Below, in pieces: positions 44,391 through 52,254 of a stretch of 64,000 nucleotides of DNA; positions within the stretch are counted from its first letter, which is position 1; each line of letters opens with the position of its first letter. The translations under genes and the position numbers were made by a program. Below the pieces are notes generated by a model. That model was given only the letters and a program-made list of their open reading frames with translations. It made no database searches and was not told where the DNA came from. Origin of the DNA: an uncultured Bacteroidales bacterium (GTDB lineage: Bacteria > Bacteroidota > Bacteroidia > Bacteroidales > ML635J-15); assembly GCA_905234755.1 (NCBI GenBank), contig CAJOIT010000003.1, forward strand, positions 1,037,140-1,101,139, written 5' to 3'.

Positions 44391-44978
44391 TTAAATAGGA
44401 ATACCTTTTAGTTCATAAATTATACCTATACTACCAAAAAACATTTCCGCTTTCGTGTCGTCATCTAATTTGGCATCAAGTTCGTGCGTCAATTTATTTC
44501 TAACATTTTTCAATTTATTGCAAAAACAAAAAGAATCTTCGGAAATCCACTTATGTTCCTTGGCAAATTCTAAGAGTTTATGATATGTGGGGATTTTCTT
44601 TTCTTCTTTTTCGCTCGAACATTCTTGTACAAACTTATCCTTCAATAGATTTTCAACAATTTTTGACAATCCTTGCAATGCCGGCTCGTCTTGTCCAGCA
44701 TTTATCAGAGTTTCAATACCATCCAATTCCTTAGCAACTTTTTCGTTTATGCCAGCATATTGTTCCTTTAATCTAATTACATACTGCTTAATAGGTTCCG
44801 GTAAGGTTTGTTTATGTTGCTTTAAATATTCGTTCAAAATACCCAATTCATTATCCTCAGCCAACTTTAGTCTCGTTTTCAATATCTTATTCTCTCTGTC
44901 TTTCTTCCAAACCAAAACAAGACCTATGACCAAAGCAAGTCCAAGACAAACGGTTAATATTGTTTCTTTTTTATTCAT
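44391..44978 (-). CDS. Membrane-anchored HEPN-like protein (DUF4145-like) in the type I RM operon
   Basis: A 195-residue protein. An N-terminal transmembrane helix (about 7-24) leaves the rest in the cytoplasm or periplasm, and a coiled stretch runs about 28-90. The C-terminal helical domain (about 95-195) carries Arg160-x4-His165 in VRNKLTHEL, the HEPN signature for metal-independent RNases. It also has PTYHKLLEFAKEHKWIS, similar to DUF4145 proteins often found with restriction systems. It starts 2 nt after the hsdR stop and is AT-rich like the next gene. Whether it cuts RNA, binds nucleotides or is only structural is unknown; some RM-linked HEPN proteins are tRNA or mRNA nucleases triggered by phage. 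Topology is inferred from KK at the N-terminus. Confidence 0.75.
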   Translation of the reverse strand: MNKKETILTVCLGLALVIGLVLVWKKDRENKILKTRLKLAEDNELGILNEYLKQHKQTLPEPIKQYVIRLKEQYAGINEKVAKELDGIETLINAGQDEPALQGLSKIVENLLKDKFVQECSSEKEEKKIPTYHKLLEFAKEHKWISEDSFCFCNKLKNVRNKLTHELDAKLDDDTKAEMFFGSIGIIYELKGIPI

Positions 44979-44980
44979 TA

Positions 44981-47788
44981 CTATGCCACCAATACTTCAT
45001 TCAACTCCTCAATAATCTTCATCATCTCCTCTCCAAACAGTTGATACATCTTGCCGCGTCCGCCACGGGCATCGAAGGGCGTATAGTCAAGGTCATCTAG
45101 GTCGAGGTGATAACTGCTGATAATATGCTCCTTTATCATTCGCAGCCACTCTACCTGCTCGGGTGTAAAACGCTTGTGGTTACCCGCATTCTGCCGCAAT
45201 ATCCAGCGCTGGAAGTTGGCATTCACAATGCTGTCGAATGCCGAAAGTTTCTTGTCGATACCGCAGGCATGGCGCACAAGCGAAACCAGGGCTGCAAGTT
45301 CCGACAACGGTCTGCTTGTCTTTATGTTTTCCACCGTGCAGTAGGCATCCCACACATACATAGGCGCAAGCATAGGCTTGTCCTGCTTCAGTTTTTCGAG
45401 AAGTTCCTGCGCCATCTTAAGCGTAAGGTTGCGGCGGTTGTACGGCTGGTTGTAGAAAATGCTCAAAGCCGTAATCTCATCCTTGTGCTGTTCAAGGTAT
45501 TCGGCAAAGTCGCGCACCGTTTCCTGCGCCTTTTCAAGAGTGAAACTATTGAACCCACTCGAAACTACAGTGTCGATATTTATGCTGTCAATCTTCTGGT
45601 CGTGCAAGGTGCGCACCTTAACAATATATTCGTTCAGTTCGCCGTTGAAAGTCAGTGATGCTGTATCTGCCAAGCGCTTCTGCGCCTCGGCACGGATTTT
45701 TTCCTCTATGGCAGGCGTCATGTCGGCACGGCTTATTTTCTGCAGTTCGGGTTGCGCCACACTGTCAATCTTGTCGGGGTCGAAGGCGGCAAGAAGTTCA
45801 GCACTCATCTGCCCCAATGTCTTGCCCTTTGACAATTCCATAATGTGTTCGGCTTCTTTCTTCGTCACCTCATGGCTCAGTCGCAACAATCTGTTTGCCA
45901 GCGAAGTAAACAAATCTTCCTCGGCAATACCCATAGTTACTGCACCAAGCAAATCGCCCAGCGGCACCGATGGCTTACGCTCCAGCGGACGGCTGTCGGT
46001 CTTTCGTGTCTGCGTAACGCCAACCGCATCAACTATCACAAAGTGAGTTTTCGCCTGCGCCGCACGGCTAACCATCTGCAACGAATCAGGATTTATGGTG
46101 CGCGTACCGCGTCCCTTCATCTGCTCGAAATAGTTGGAACTGCGTACATCGCGCATAAACAGAAGCACTTCGAGCGGCTTTACATCGGTGCCAGTGGCAA
46201 TCATATCCACAGTAACTGCAATACGCGGATAATAGTCGTTGCGGAAACGGTTGAGCAGCGACTTAGGATCTTCATCAATCCTATATGTCACCTTCTTGCA
46301 GAAATCATCGCCCTCGTCAAACTCCTGTCGCACAATCTTTATGATGTCATCAGCATGGCTGTCGGTCTTGGCGAATATCAATGTCTTTGGCACTTCGTAC
46401 TGCCCACTTTCATCGTAGCGATCGGGGTAAATTTCTTCCATCAACGCCTGACGGAATTTCCGTATCACCGTGCGTATCTGGCTGGGATTCACTACCGAAC
46501 GGTCAAGATCCTTCTTGCTGTATTCAATATCTTCGTCCACCTGCTGCCATACGGTCTTGCGCGTAAGCTTGTCCCTATGGTCGATGTACCAGCCAGCTTT
46601 TATCTTGCTGCCGTTCTTGCTAATTTCGGTCTCGATTGAATATACATCGTAAGGCACATTTACACCATCGACTACCGATTGCTCGTAGGTGTATTCGCTC
46701 ACCAGATTCTGGTTGAAAAATCCTAAAGTACGCTTGTCGGGTGTAGCAGTCAAGCCGATAAGAAACGCATCAAAATAATCGAGAACCTGCATCCATATAT
46801 TGTAAATACTGCGGTGGCACTCGTCAATTATGATAAAATCGAACTGCTCAATAGGTACTTTGGGCGAATATTCGAGTTCAACCGCTTTTTTCTCGGCAAG
46901 TTTCTGCTGTAGCCAGGTGCTGGTTTCGTTAGGATTGGTATCCTCGGCAGATTCATCCAATTTTTCGCCTTTCAGTATCGAATATAGCCGCTGTATTGTA
47001 GAAATGCACACTTGGCTGTCGCCAGCAATATAATCAGACGAAAGTCGCTGTACATTATATAGTTCCGTAAACTTGCGGTTGTCGTCGTTGGGACGGAAGT
47101 TCATAAACTCCTGCTCTGCCTGTTCGCCCAGATTTCGCGTGTCCACAAGGAACAGAATGCGTTTTGCCTTGGCGAACTTCAGTAGGCGATAAACGAAAGT
47201 AATGGCAGTAAAAGTCTTTCCTGCACCTGTTGCCATCTGAATGAGCGCCCGAGGACGGTTAGCCTTGAAAGATGCTTCCAGATTGTTCACTGCCGAAATC
47301 TGTGCAGGACGCAAACCTGTGGTATCGAGTTCGGGGAAATCCTGCAATCGCGAACGCAGACTTTTGTTTGTCTTGAGCCATTCGCGCAAAGTTTCAGGTC
47401 TGAAGAACGCAAAAATTTCCCTGTGCCGTGGCTTGGGGTCGCGAAGGTCGGCGAAACGGATTATCTTGCTTGTACATTCAAAGACAAACGGCAAAGTGTC
47501 ATTGTCAAAATATTTCAACTTGGCACTCGCGTAATCAAATGACTGTTCGGCAGCCATATCAAGGTTTACACCAACTTCGTCGCGCTTCGCCTCTATTATG
47601 CCGACAGGTTTTTTATCGACAAACAAAGCATAATCGGCATAACCTTCACTAGTCTTATATTCGCGAACTGCAATGCCAATCCCTGCCGAAAAATCAATTT
47701 TGCCTTTCGACTGAACAATCCAGCCTGATTTCTCAAGCTTATCATCTATTATGTCACGAGCAATCTGCTCCGGATTCTGATTTGACAT
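44981..47788 (-). CDS. hsdR: Type I restriction endonuclease subunit
   Basis: A 935-residue ATP-dependent translocase and nuclease, EcoEI-like. The N-terminal nuclease has Asp52 in YADYALF and Glu66-Ala-Lys68 in GIIEAKRDE. The SF2 motor has Walker A ATGAGKT (186-192) and DECHR (322-326), then TATPDKRT, FAKTDSHADD, TGTDVKPLEVLLFMRDVRS, in part TGTDVKPL, and QMKGRGTRT. A C-terminal helical domain (about 800-930) binds the MTase core. ATG 47788 is chosen over a TTG at 47797. A near-consensus TATAATTTG lies 5-15 nt upstream. It is first in the operon (hsdR, HEPN, nuclease-ImmA, hsdS, RAYT, hsdM). All motifs look intact, so restriction is likely active. Confidence 0.95.
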   Translation of the reverse strand: MSNQNPEQIARDIIDDKLEKSGWIVQSKGKIDFSAGIGIAVREYKTSEGYADYALFVDKKPVGIIEAKRDEVGVNLDMAAEQSFDYASAKLKYFDNDTLPFVFECTSKIIRFADLRDPKPRHREIFAFFRPETLREWLKTNKSLRSRLQDFPELDTTGLRPAQISAVNNLEASFKANRPRALIQMATGAGKTFTAITFVYRLLKFAKAKRILFLVDTRNLGEQAEQEFMNFRPNDDNRKFTELYNVQRLSSDYIAGDSQVCISTIQRLYSILKGEKLDESAEDTNPNETSTWLQQKLAEKKAVELEYSPKVPIEQFDFIIIDECHRSIYNIWMQVLDYFDAFLIGLTATPDKRTLGFFNQNLVSEYTYEQSVVDGVNVPYDVYSIETEISKNGSKIKAGWYIDHRDKLTRKTVWQQVDEDIEYSKKDLDRSVVNPSQIRTVIRKFRQALMEEIYPDRYDESGQYEVPKTLIFAKTDSHADDIIKIVRQEFDEGDDFCKKVTYRIDEDPKSLLNRFRNDYYPRIAVTVDMIATGTDVKPLEVLLFMRDVRSSNYFEQMKGRGTRTINPDSLQMVSRAAQAKTHFVIVDAVGVTQTRKTDSRPLERKPSVPLGDLLGAVTMGIAEEDLFTSLANRLLRLSHEVTKKEAEHIMELSKGKTLGQMSAELLAAFDPDKIDSVAQPELQKISRADMTPAIEEKIRAEAQKRLADTASLTFNGELNEYIVKVRTLHDQKIDSINIDTVVSSGFNSFTLEKAQETVRDFAEYLEQHKDEITALSIFYNQPYNRRNLTLKMAQELLEKLKQDKPMLAPMYVWDAYCTVENIKTSRPLSELAALVSLVRHACGIDKKLSAFDSIVNANFQRWILRQNAGNHKRFTPEQVEWLRMIKEHIISSYHLDLDDLDYTPFDARGGRGKMYQLFGEEMMKIIEELNEVLVA

Positions 47789-47833
47789 AGATTGCAAATT
47801 ATAGCATCCTCGACTATACCTATTATTATATAT

Positions 47834-48706
47834 CTAATTCTTCTTTATAACCGTAGCGCTTCCTGTATTTGAACTGCCGGAATTCGAACTTCCGGAATTT
47901 GAACTTGAGGATGTGGCAGAAGCCCTTCCTGATGAAGATCCTCCTGTTTTGGTTGCAGTGCTGCCGGAGCTCGAAGTAGATGAAGTACTACCAGTTGAAC
48001 CTGAACCGCCAAACACTCTTTGCAGCAATTCGGTAGTCCTAGCCGAAGTCTTTGTTCTGATCACCTTTTCTTCCTTTGCCATAATCTTGAAAATACCATC
48101 GACAGTACGCTCGGTAACATATTGGGTGAGGTCGGTATTGACTTGCGCACCACCTACTAGTGCCATCACCGTATTATACTTATTGGCAAGCGGTGTCCAG
48201 TACGAAGCCAACTTAATCTTTTCATTAGACTTTGCAACAACAGACGAAACTTTTGATGTTATTGCCGAGGTCGTTGTCTTCTTCATGTACTCGGTTGCAG
48301 CATCCTCGTTGCCCATAATTATGCCAAGTGCATCATTTATAGTCATCTGCGTAATAGCAGTCTTAAAAATCTCCTTTACGCCAGTTGCTGCATCCTCAGC
48401 TGAACGGTTCATTTTTTCGGTAAACTGGTCAACTTGATTGCCAAATCCAACCTGCCTCAACTTCTCTTCAACCTTTTGCAATGACTGTGGAAATGGAATC
48501 TTTACTTCATGATTCTTGAAAAAACCATCTGTCACACCAAGTTTTGCCAGCGAATTGTCGGCACTAACCTGCAAAAGCTCCTTCACTGCCTTACCTAATT
48601 CAGTCTGCGACATTGAACCAAGCGTAGTATTACTTGTTGTCGAAAGTAAAATGTCGCATCCGCAGAAACAAGCGACAAGCATTAATAGAACAATTATTCT
48701 TTTCAT
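47834..48706 (-). CDS. DUF4197 lipoprotein with Ser/Gly/Thr-rich tail
   Basis: A 290-residue putative lipoprotein. The ATG at 48706 begins a type II signal peptide with Cys at ACFCGCD. The DUF4197 domain (about 35-225) shows LGKAVKELLQVSADNSLAKL, in part ELLQVSADNSLAKL, GFFKNHEVKIPFP, and the typical DALGIIMGNEDAATEYMK and SYWTPLANKYNTVM segments. Residues about 233-285 are low-complexity Gly, Ser, Thr and Asn, including three SSNSGS-type units encoded by 15-bp direct repeats. Such a tail is not normal for the family. Function is unknown. It is 25 nt downstream of cstA and may share its transcript. Confidence 0.88.
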   Translation of the reverse strand: MKRIIVLLMLVACFCGCDILLSTTSNTTLGSMSQTELGKAVKELLQVSADNSLAKLGVTDGFFKNHEVKIPFPQSLQKVEEKLRQVGFGNQVDQFTEKMNRSAEDAATGVKEIFKTAITQMTINDALGIIMGNEDAATEYMKKTTTSAITSKVSSVVAKSNEKIKLASYWTPLANKYNTVMALVGGAQVNTDLTQYVTERTVDGIFKIMAKEEKVIRTKTSARTTELLQRVFGGSGSTGSTSSTSSSGSTATKTGGSSSGRASATSSSSNSGSSNSGSSNTGSATVIKKN

Positions 48707-48731
48707 ATCCTTATCTTTAATTATCAATAAA

Positions 48732-50183
48732 TTAATCTTCATTTACCTTACACTTTGCAGCGTGGAAATGCTTCCAAAGGAAGAATCCAACACATGATGC
48801 AACTGTTACCGCTCCGCCAATCGAATACGAAATCGCCTTACCCAATCCGAAACCTTCCTTTTCGGCAATGAAAATGAAAGTCGAACAAACCATTGTCATA
48901 AACAGCGCAGGAATCAAGGTTATCCAGTAGAATTTACGCTTGATTGCCAGATAAACCGTTATTGCCCACAAGGTAAACACCGACAAAACCTGATTTGCCC
49001 AAGCGAAATAACGCCAGATAACATCGAAACCTTGCGGCGATGCAAGACTGTAAATCAAAATTCCAGCCGTCACAGCAAACATTGGAACGGCAATAATCAG
49101 TCTGTTTCGTATAGGCTTCTGGTCGGAATGCATGAAATCTGCTATTATCAGTCGTGCCGAACGCAAAGCGGTATCACCAGATGTTACAGCGGCACTAATA
49201 ACTCCAAGTATTGTAATCACAGCAATCACAGGAGCAAACCAAGTCTCAGCAATAAGTCCGACCATTGCAGGACCGCTCTTGCCAACAGTATCGATTCCGC
49301 TTTCGGGCGAGAAGAAATATGTAGCGGCAGCTGCCCAAATCAATGCTACTATGCCTTCGGTTATCATTGCACCGTAAAAAATCGGACGACCTTGCTTCTC
49401 GTTTACCATACAGCGAGCCATAAGTGGCGACTGCGTAGCATGGAAACCCGAAATTGCACCACAGGCGATTGAAATAAACATCATCGGGAAAATCGGGTTG
49501 GTGTCGGCTTGTGGATGACGGTTCTCAAGTCCGTCCCACAATTCTGGAATTGCCGGCTGATAGCAGATGAATGCCACGACAATAGCAACTGCCATTCCAA
49601 GCAACAAAATACCGAAAATCGGATATATGCGTCCGATGACCTTGTCGATTGGTAACAATGTAGCAATCAAGTAGTAAGCCAAGATTATTCCCACCCAGAT
49701 GTAAATGTTCCAATCGGGAGTGAAATGCGTATTGAGCAGAGTTGCTGGCGTATTAACAAACACAACACCAACTAAAATCATCAGTATTACCATGAAACCA
49801 CGCATAAACTGCTTCACGCCTTTGCCAAGATAATCGCCGTGTATCTCGGGAAGGCTGCAACCCTTGTTGCGCAGCGAAATCATTCCTGCAAAGAAATCGT
49901 GTACTGCACCAGCGAAAATGCTTCCCAATACGATCCACAGGAAAGATGCCGTACCGAACTTTGCGCCCATAATGGCACCGCAAATTGGTCCAACACCTGC
50001 AATGTTAAGGAACTGAATCATAAATATTCGCCATGGTTTCATGGGAATATAGTCCACGCCATCGGCCATGCTGACGGCAGGTGTCACTCGGTTCTTGTCG
50101 ATTCCGAAAATGCGCTCGGCGAGTTTTCCATAAAGGAAATACCCGACAATCAGAACCGCTATTGCTACAAAAAAAGTAATCAT
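48732..50183 (-). CDS. cstA: CstA-family carbon starvation transporter
   Basis: A 483-residue integral membrane protein with about 13 transmembrane segments. The CstA signature includes DGVDYIPMKPWRIFMIQFLNIAGVGP, given here as DGVDYIPMKPW and QFLNIAGVGPICGAIMGA, plus HDFFAGMISLRNKG and SGDTALRSARLIIADF. E. coli CstA and YjiY/BtsT are about 700 residues; this is the shorter form common in Bacteroidota. Characterised homologues import peptides or pyruvate, and the substrate here is unknown. Start ATG 50183. Upstream lies a MITE-like element, and no clear promoter was found in the space between. Confidence 0.92.
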   Translation of the reverse strand: MITFFVAIAVLIVGYFLYGKLAERIFGIDKNRVTPAVSMADGVDYIPMKPWRIFMIQFLNIAGVGPICGAIMGAKFGTASFLWIVLGSIFAGAVHDFFAGMISLRNKGCSLPEIHGDYLGKGVKQFMRGFMVILMILVGVVFVNTPATLLNTHFTPDWNIYIWVGIILAYYLIATLLPIDKVIGRIYPIFGILLLGMAVAIVVAFICYQPAIPELWDGLENRHPQADTNPIFPMMFISIACGAISGFHATQSPLMARCMVNEKQGRPIFYGAMITEGIVALIWAAAATYFFSPESGIDTVGKSGPAMVGLIAETWFAPVIAVITILGVISAAVTSGDTALRSARLIIADFMHSDQKPIRNRLIIAVPMFAVTAGILIYSLASPQGFDVIWRYFAWANQVLSVFTLWAITVYLAIKRKFYWITLIPALFMTMVCSTFIFIAEKEGFGLGKAISYSIGGAVTVASCVGFFLWKHFHAAKCKVNED

Positions 50184-50224
50184 AACAATTGTTTTTGACT
50201 ATAATTAAACATTATTCTCTCATT

Positions 50225-50488
50225 GTCATTCCGTAAGACAAAGCGAACAGCATAAGGGACGTTGCTTGTGAGCCTGTCTATACGGAACGCTGCTTGCAGC
50301 CTCGCGAAACGAAGTGAGCAATCTCCTTGCATATTGCCGCACTTCGACACGCTCAGTGAGCGGCTTATTACGCTCCCCGTTCCGTATCGCGTTATTGTTT
50401 GCTTTCGCAGATGTTTTTTGCGCCTCAACATAACAAACGAATTTGTTCTATCCTCGGCTTTCAAAAACATTCTAACTTGCGGAATGAC
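50225..50488. mobile_element. MITE-like element with terminal inverted repeats
   Basis: The 264-bp block between cstA and the SDR gene is bounded by GTCATTCCGTAAG (50225-50237) and its near-inverse CTTGCGGAATGAC (50476-50488), with one mismatch. It contains no functional gene. Large parts recur in inverted orientation at about 60494-60649 (shared: ACAGGCTCACA, TTCGCTTTGT, CAATAACGCGATAC, CCGCAAGTTAGAA). It is GC-richer than its surroundings. A non-autonomous transposable element is the simplest reading. Confidence 0.65.
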
Positions 50489-50501
50489 TTTATCCATATT
50501 A

Positions 50502-51263
50502 TTATTTTTTACGGAAATTTACAGTTGAATTTGCTTGAGCTGCTGGCATCACAATCATATCGTTGATGCAGACGTGTGCAGGACGTGTAACGATGTAGAG
50601 GATAAAGTCGGCAATGTCCTCGGCGTAAAGCGGAGTAAGTCCGTCGTAGGTATGGTCGGCGCGTTCCTTGTCGCCATGGAAGCGAACGGTGGAAAACTCA
50701 GTATTTACCATGCCTGGCGAAACCTGCGAAACCTTCACTCCGTAAGGCAGCATGTCGATACGCATACCTTTTGTCAAGGCATCTACAGCGTGCTTGGTAG
50801 CGCAATACACATTGCCGTTTGCATAAACCTCCTTGCCTGCAATAGAATCAATGTTGATGATATGTCCAGACTTGCGCTCTATCATCATCGGAGAAACCTT
50901 GCGCGTGAGGTAAAGCAGACCTTTCACATTGGTATCAATCATCTTTTCCCAGTCTTCCAAGTCTCCGCTCTGTATCGGGTCGAGACCAGAAGCCAAACCT
51001 GCGTTGTTTACAAGCACATCGATGTTTTTCCACTCTGCTGGCAACGAATCAATTGCATCGCACACCTGTTTGTTGTCGCGAATATCAAAATTCAAGGTAT
51101 AAACCTTTGAATCGGTGGAATTTTCTATTTCCTTTTTCAAATCTAGAAGCCGTTCATTTCGACGTCCGGTGATTATTACATTATATCCGTTTCTTGCTAA
51201 TATTTCGGCAGTTGCCTTTCCTATTCCGGCAGTTGCCCCCGATACCAATGCTATCTTTTTCAT
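50502..51263 (-). CDS. SDR-family NAD(P)-dependent oxidoreductase
   Basis: A 253-residue classical short-chain dehydrogenase. The cofactor motif is SGATAGIGKATA (TGxxxGxG type), with NNAG in VLVNNAGLASG, and the active site Ser (NIDSIAG), Tyr and Lys in YCATKHA. The arginine-containing TGRRNERLL after strand 2 suggests NADP. The overall sequence is close to YdfG-type enzymes (3-hydroxy acid or serine dehydrogenases), but substrates cannot be fixed from sequence. It lies 48 nt downstream of kdsA on the same strand and may be cotranscribed with it. Confidence 0.93.
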   Translation of the reverse strand: MKKIALVSGATAGIGKATAEILARNGYNVIITGRRNERLLDLKKEIENSTDSKVYTLNFDIRDNKQVCDAIDSLPAEWKNIDVLVNNAGLASGLDPIQSGDLEDWEKMIDTNVKGLLYLTRKVSPMMIERKSGHIINIDSIAGKEVYANGNVYCATKHAVDALTKGMRIDMLPYGVKVSQVSPGMVNTEFSTVRFHGDKERADHTYDGLTPLYAEDIADFILYIVTRPAHVCINDMIVMPAAQANSTVNFRKK

Positions 51264-51311
51264 TGTAAAATCGTTTTTATAAATTAAGTTGTAAATATAT
51301 GGAAAAAATCT

Positions 51312-52118
51312 TTATTTCAATGCGTCGTGAAGCTTCACTAACTTTTTCAGCAAATCTTCCATAAGGTCAAGCTTGAGCATATTTGCGCCATCAGACTTTG
51401 CCTCAGCTGGATTTGGATGTGTTTCCATAAACAAACCATCGGCGCCGACAGCGATTCCGGCCTTTGCCATTGCCTCAATCATCTGCGGAAGTCCACCAGT
51501 AACACCGCTAGTCTGATTTGGTTGCTGAAGGCTATGAGTAACATCAAGCACAACAGGATACCCCAACTGTCTCATGGTCGGTATGCCACGAAAATCAATA
51601 ACAAGATCGGTATAGCCGAAAGTCGTGCCTCGCTCGGTCAACATAACATTTGCATTACCAGCTTCAACAACTTTCTGCGCAGCAAACTTCATGGCTTCGG
51701 GCGAAAGGAACTGACCTTTCTTTATGTTCACAATCTTTCCTGTCTTTGCTGCAGCTACAAGCAAGTCGGTCTGACGACAAAGGAATGCTGGTATTTGTAT
51801 GATATCAGCCACCTTTGCAGCAATAGCCGCTTCTTCTGGCGCATGAATGTCTGTGCAAATTGGCACATGGAGATCAGACTTTATCTTGGCAAGAATTTCC
51901 AACGCGGCCTCATCGCCTATACCAGTGAAAGAATTTATACTACTGCGGTTTGCCTTACGATACGATGACTTGAAAACAAACGGAATGTATAGTTTATTAT
52001 TACAAATCGACTTCAGTGTCTTTGCTGTTTCGTAAGTTATTTCAAAATTCTCAACTACGCACGGACCCGCAATCAGGAAAAAGTTTCGATGTCCAGTAAG
52101 ATCAGAAAGATTAAACAT
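51312..52118 (-). CDS. kdsA: 3-deoxy-8-phosphooctulonate synthase
   Basis: A 268-residue TIM-barrel enzyme that condenses arabinose 5-phosphate with phosphoenolpyruvate to KDO 8-phosphate, the first committed step of LPS inner-core KDO. Family motifs are present: FLIAGPCVVEN, FKSSYRKANRSS, VPICTDIHAPEEA, IQIPAFLCRQTDLL, NIKKGQFLSP, MLTERGTTFGY and DVTHSLQQPN. Length matches the family. A possible -7 box lies 61 nt upstream. It confirms a KDO-containing LPS in this organism. Confidence 0.97.
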   Translation of the reverse strand: MFNLSDLTGHRNFFLIAGPCVVENFEITYETAKTLKSICNNKLYIPFVFKSSYRKANRSSINSFTGIGDEAALEILAKIKSDLHVPICTDIHAPEEAAIAAKVADIIQIPAFLCRQTDLLVAAAKTGKIVNIKKGQFLSPEAMKFAAQKVVEAGNANVMLTERGTTFGYTDLVIDFRGIPTMRQLGYPVVLDVTHSLQQPNQTSGVTGGLPQMIEAMAKAGIAVGADGLFMETHPNPAEAKSDGANMLKLDLMEDLLKKLVKLHDALK

Positions 52119-52178
52119 ATAGCTTTGTTTTTGTAAAAATTTAGTTTACAATACTTTAAATTTGCCTTATAGCAAATA

Positions 52179-52186
52179 CAAAAGTA
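52179..52186 (-). promoter_or_regulatory. Possible -7 box for kdsA
   Basis: TACTTTTG on the minus strand matches TAnnTTTG. It would give a leader of about 55 nt; no TTG occurs at the -33 spacing, so support is weak. Confidence 0.35.
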
Positions 52187-52254
52187 AATAAAAATCTTGA
52201 AAAGCATAACTTTTATGCATTTGTTTTTTACAAAAAGCTATTCAACGAAATGAA

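Noticed and set aside
45107..47652. Open frames on the plus strand within hsdR
   Set aside because: Antisense shadows; the hsdR frame carries all motor and nuclease motifs.
50180..50497. 105-codon frame between cstA and the SDR gene
   Set aside because: It reads through the MITE-like repeat. Such frames recur wherever the repeat occurs and show no protein features.
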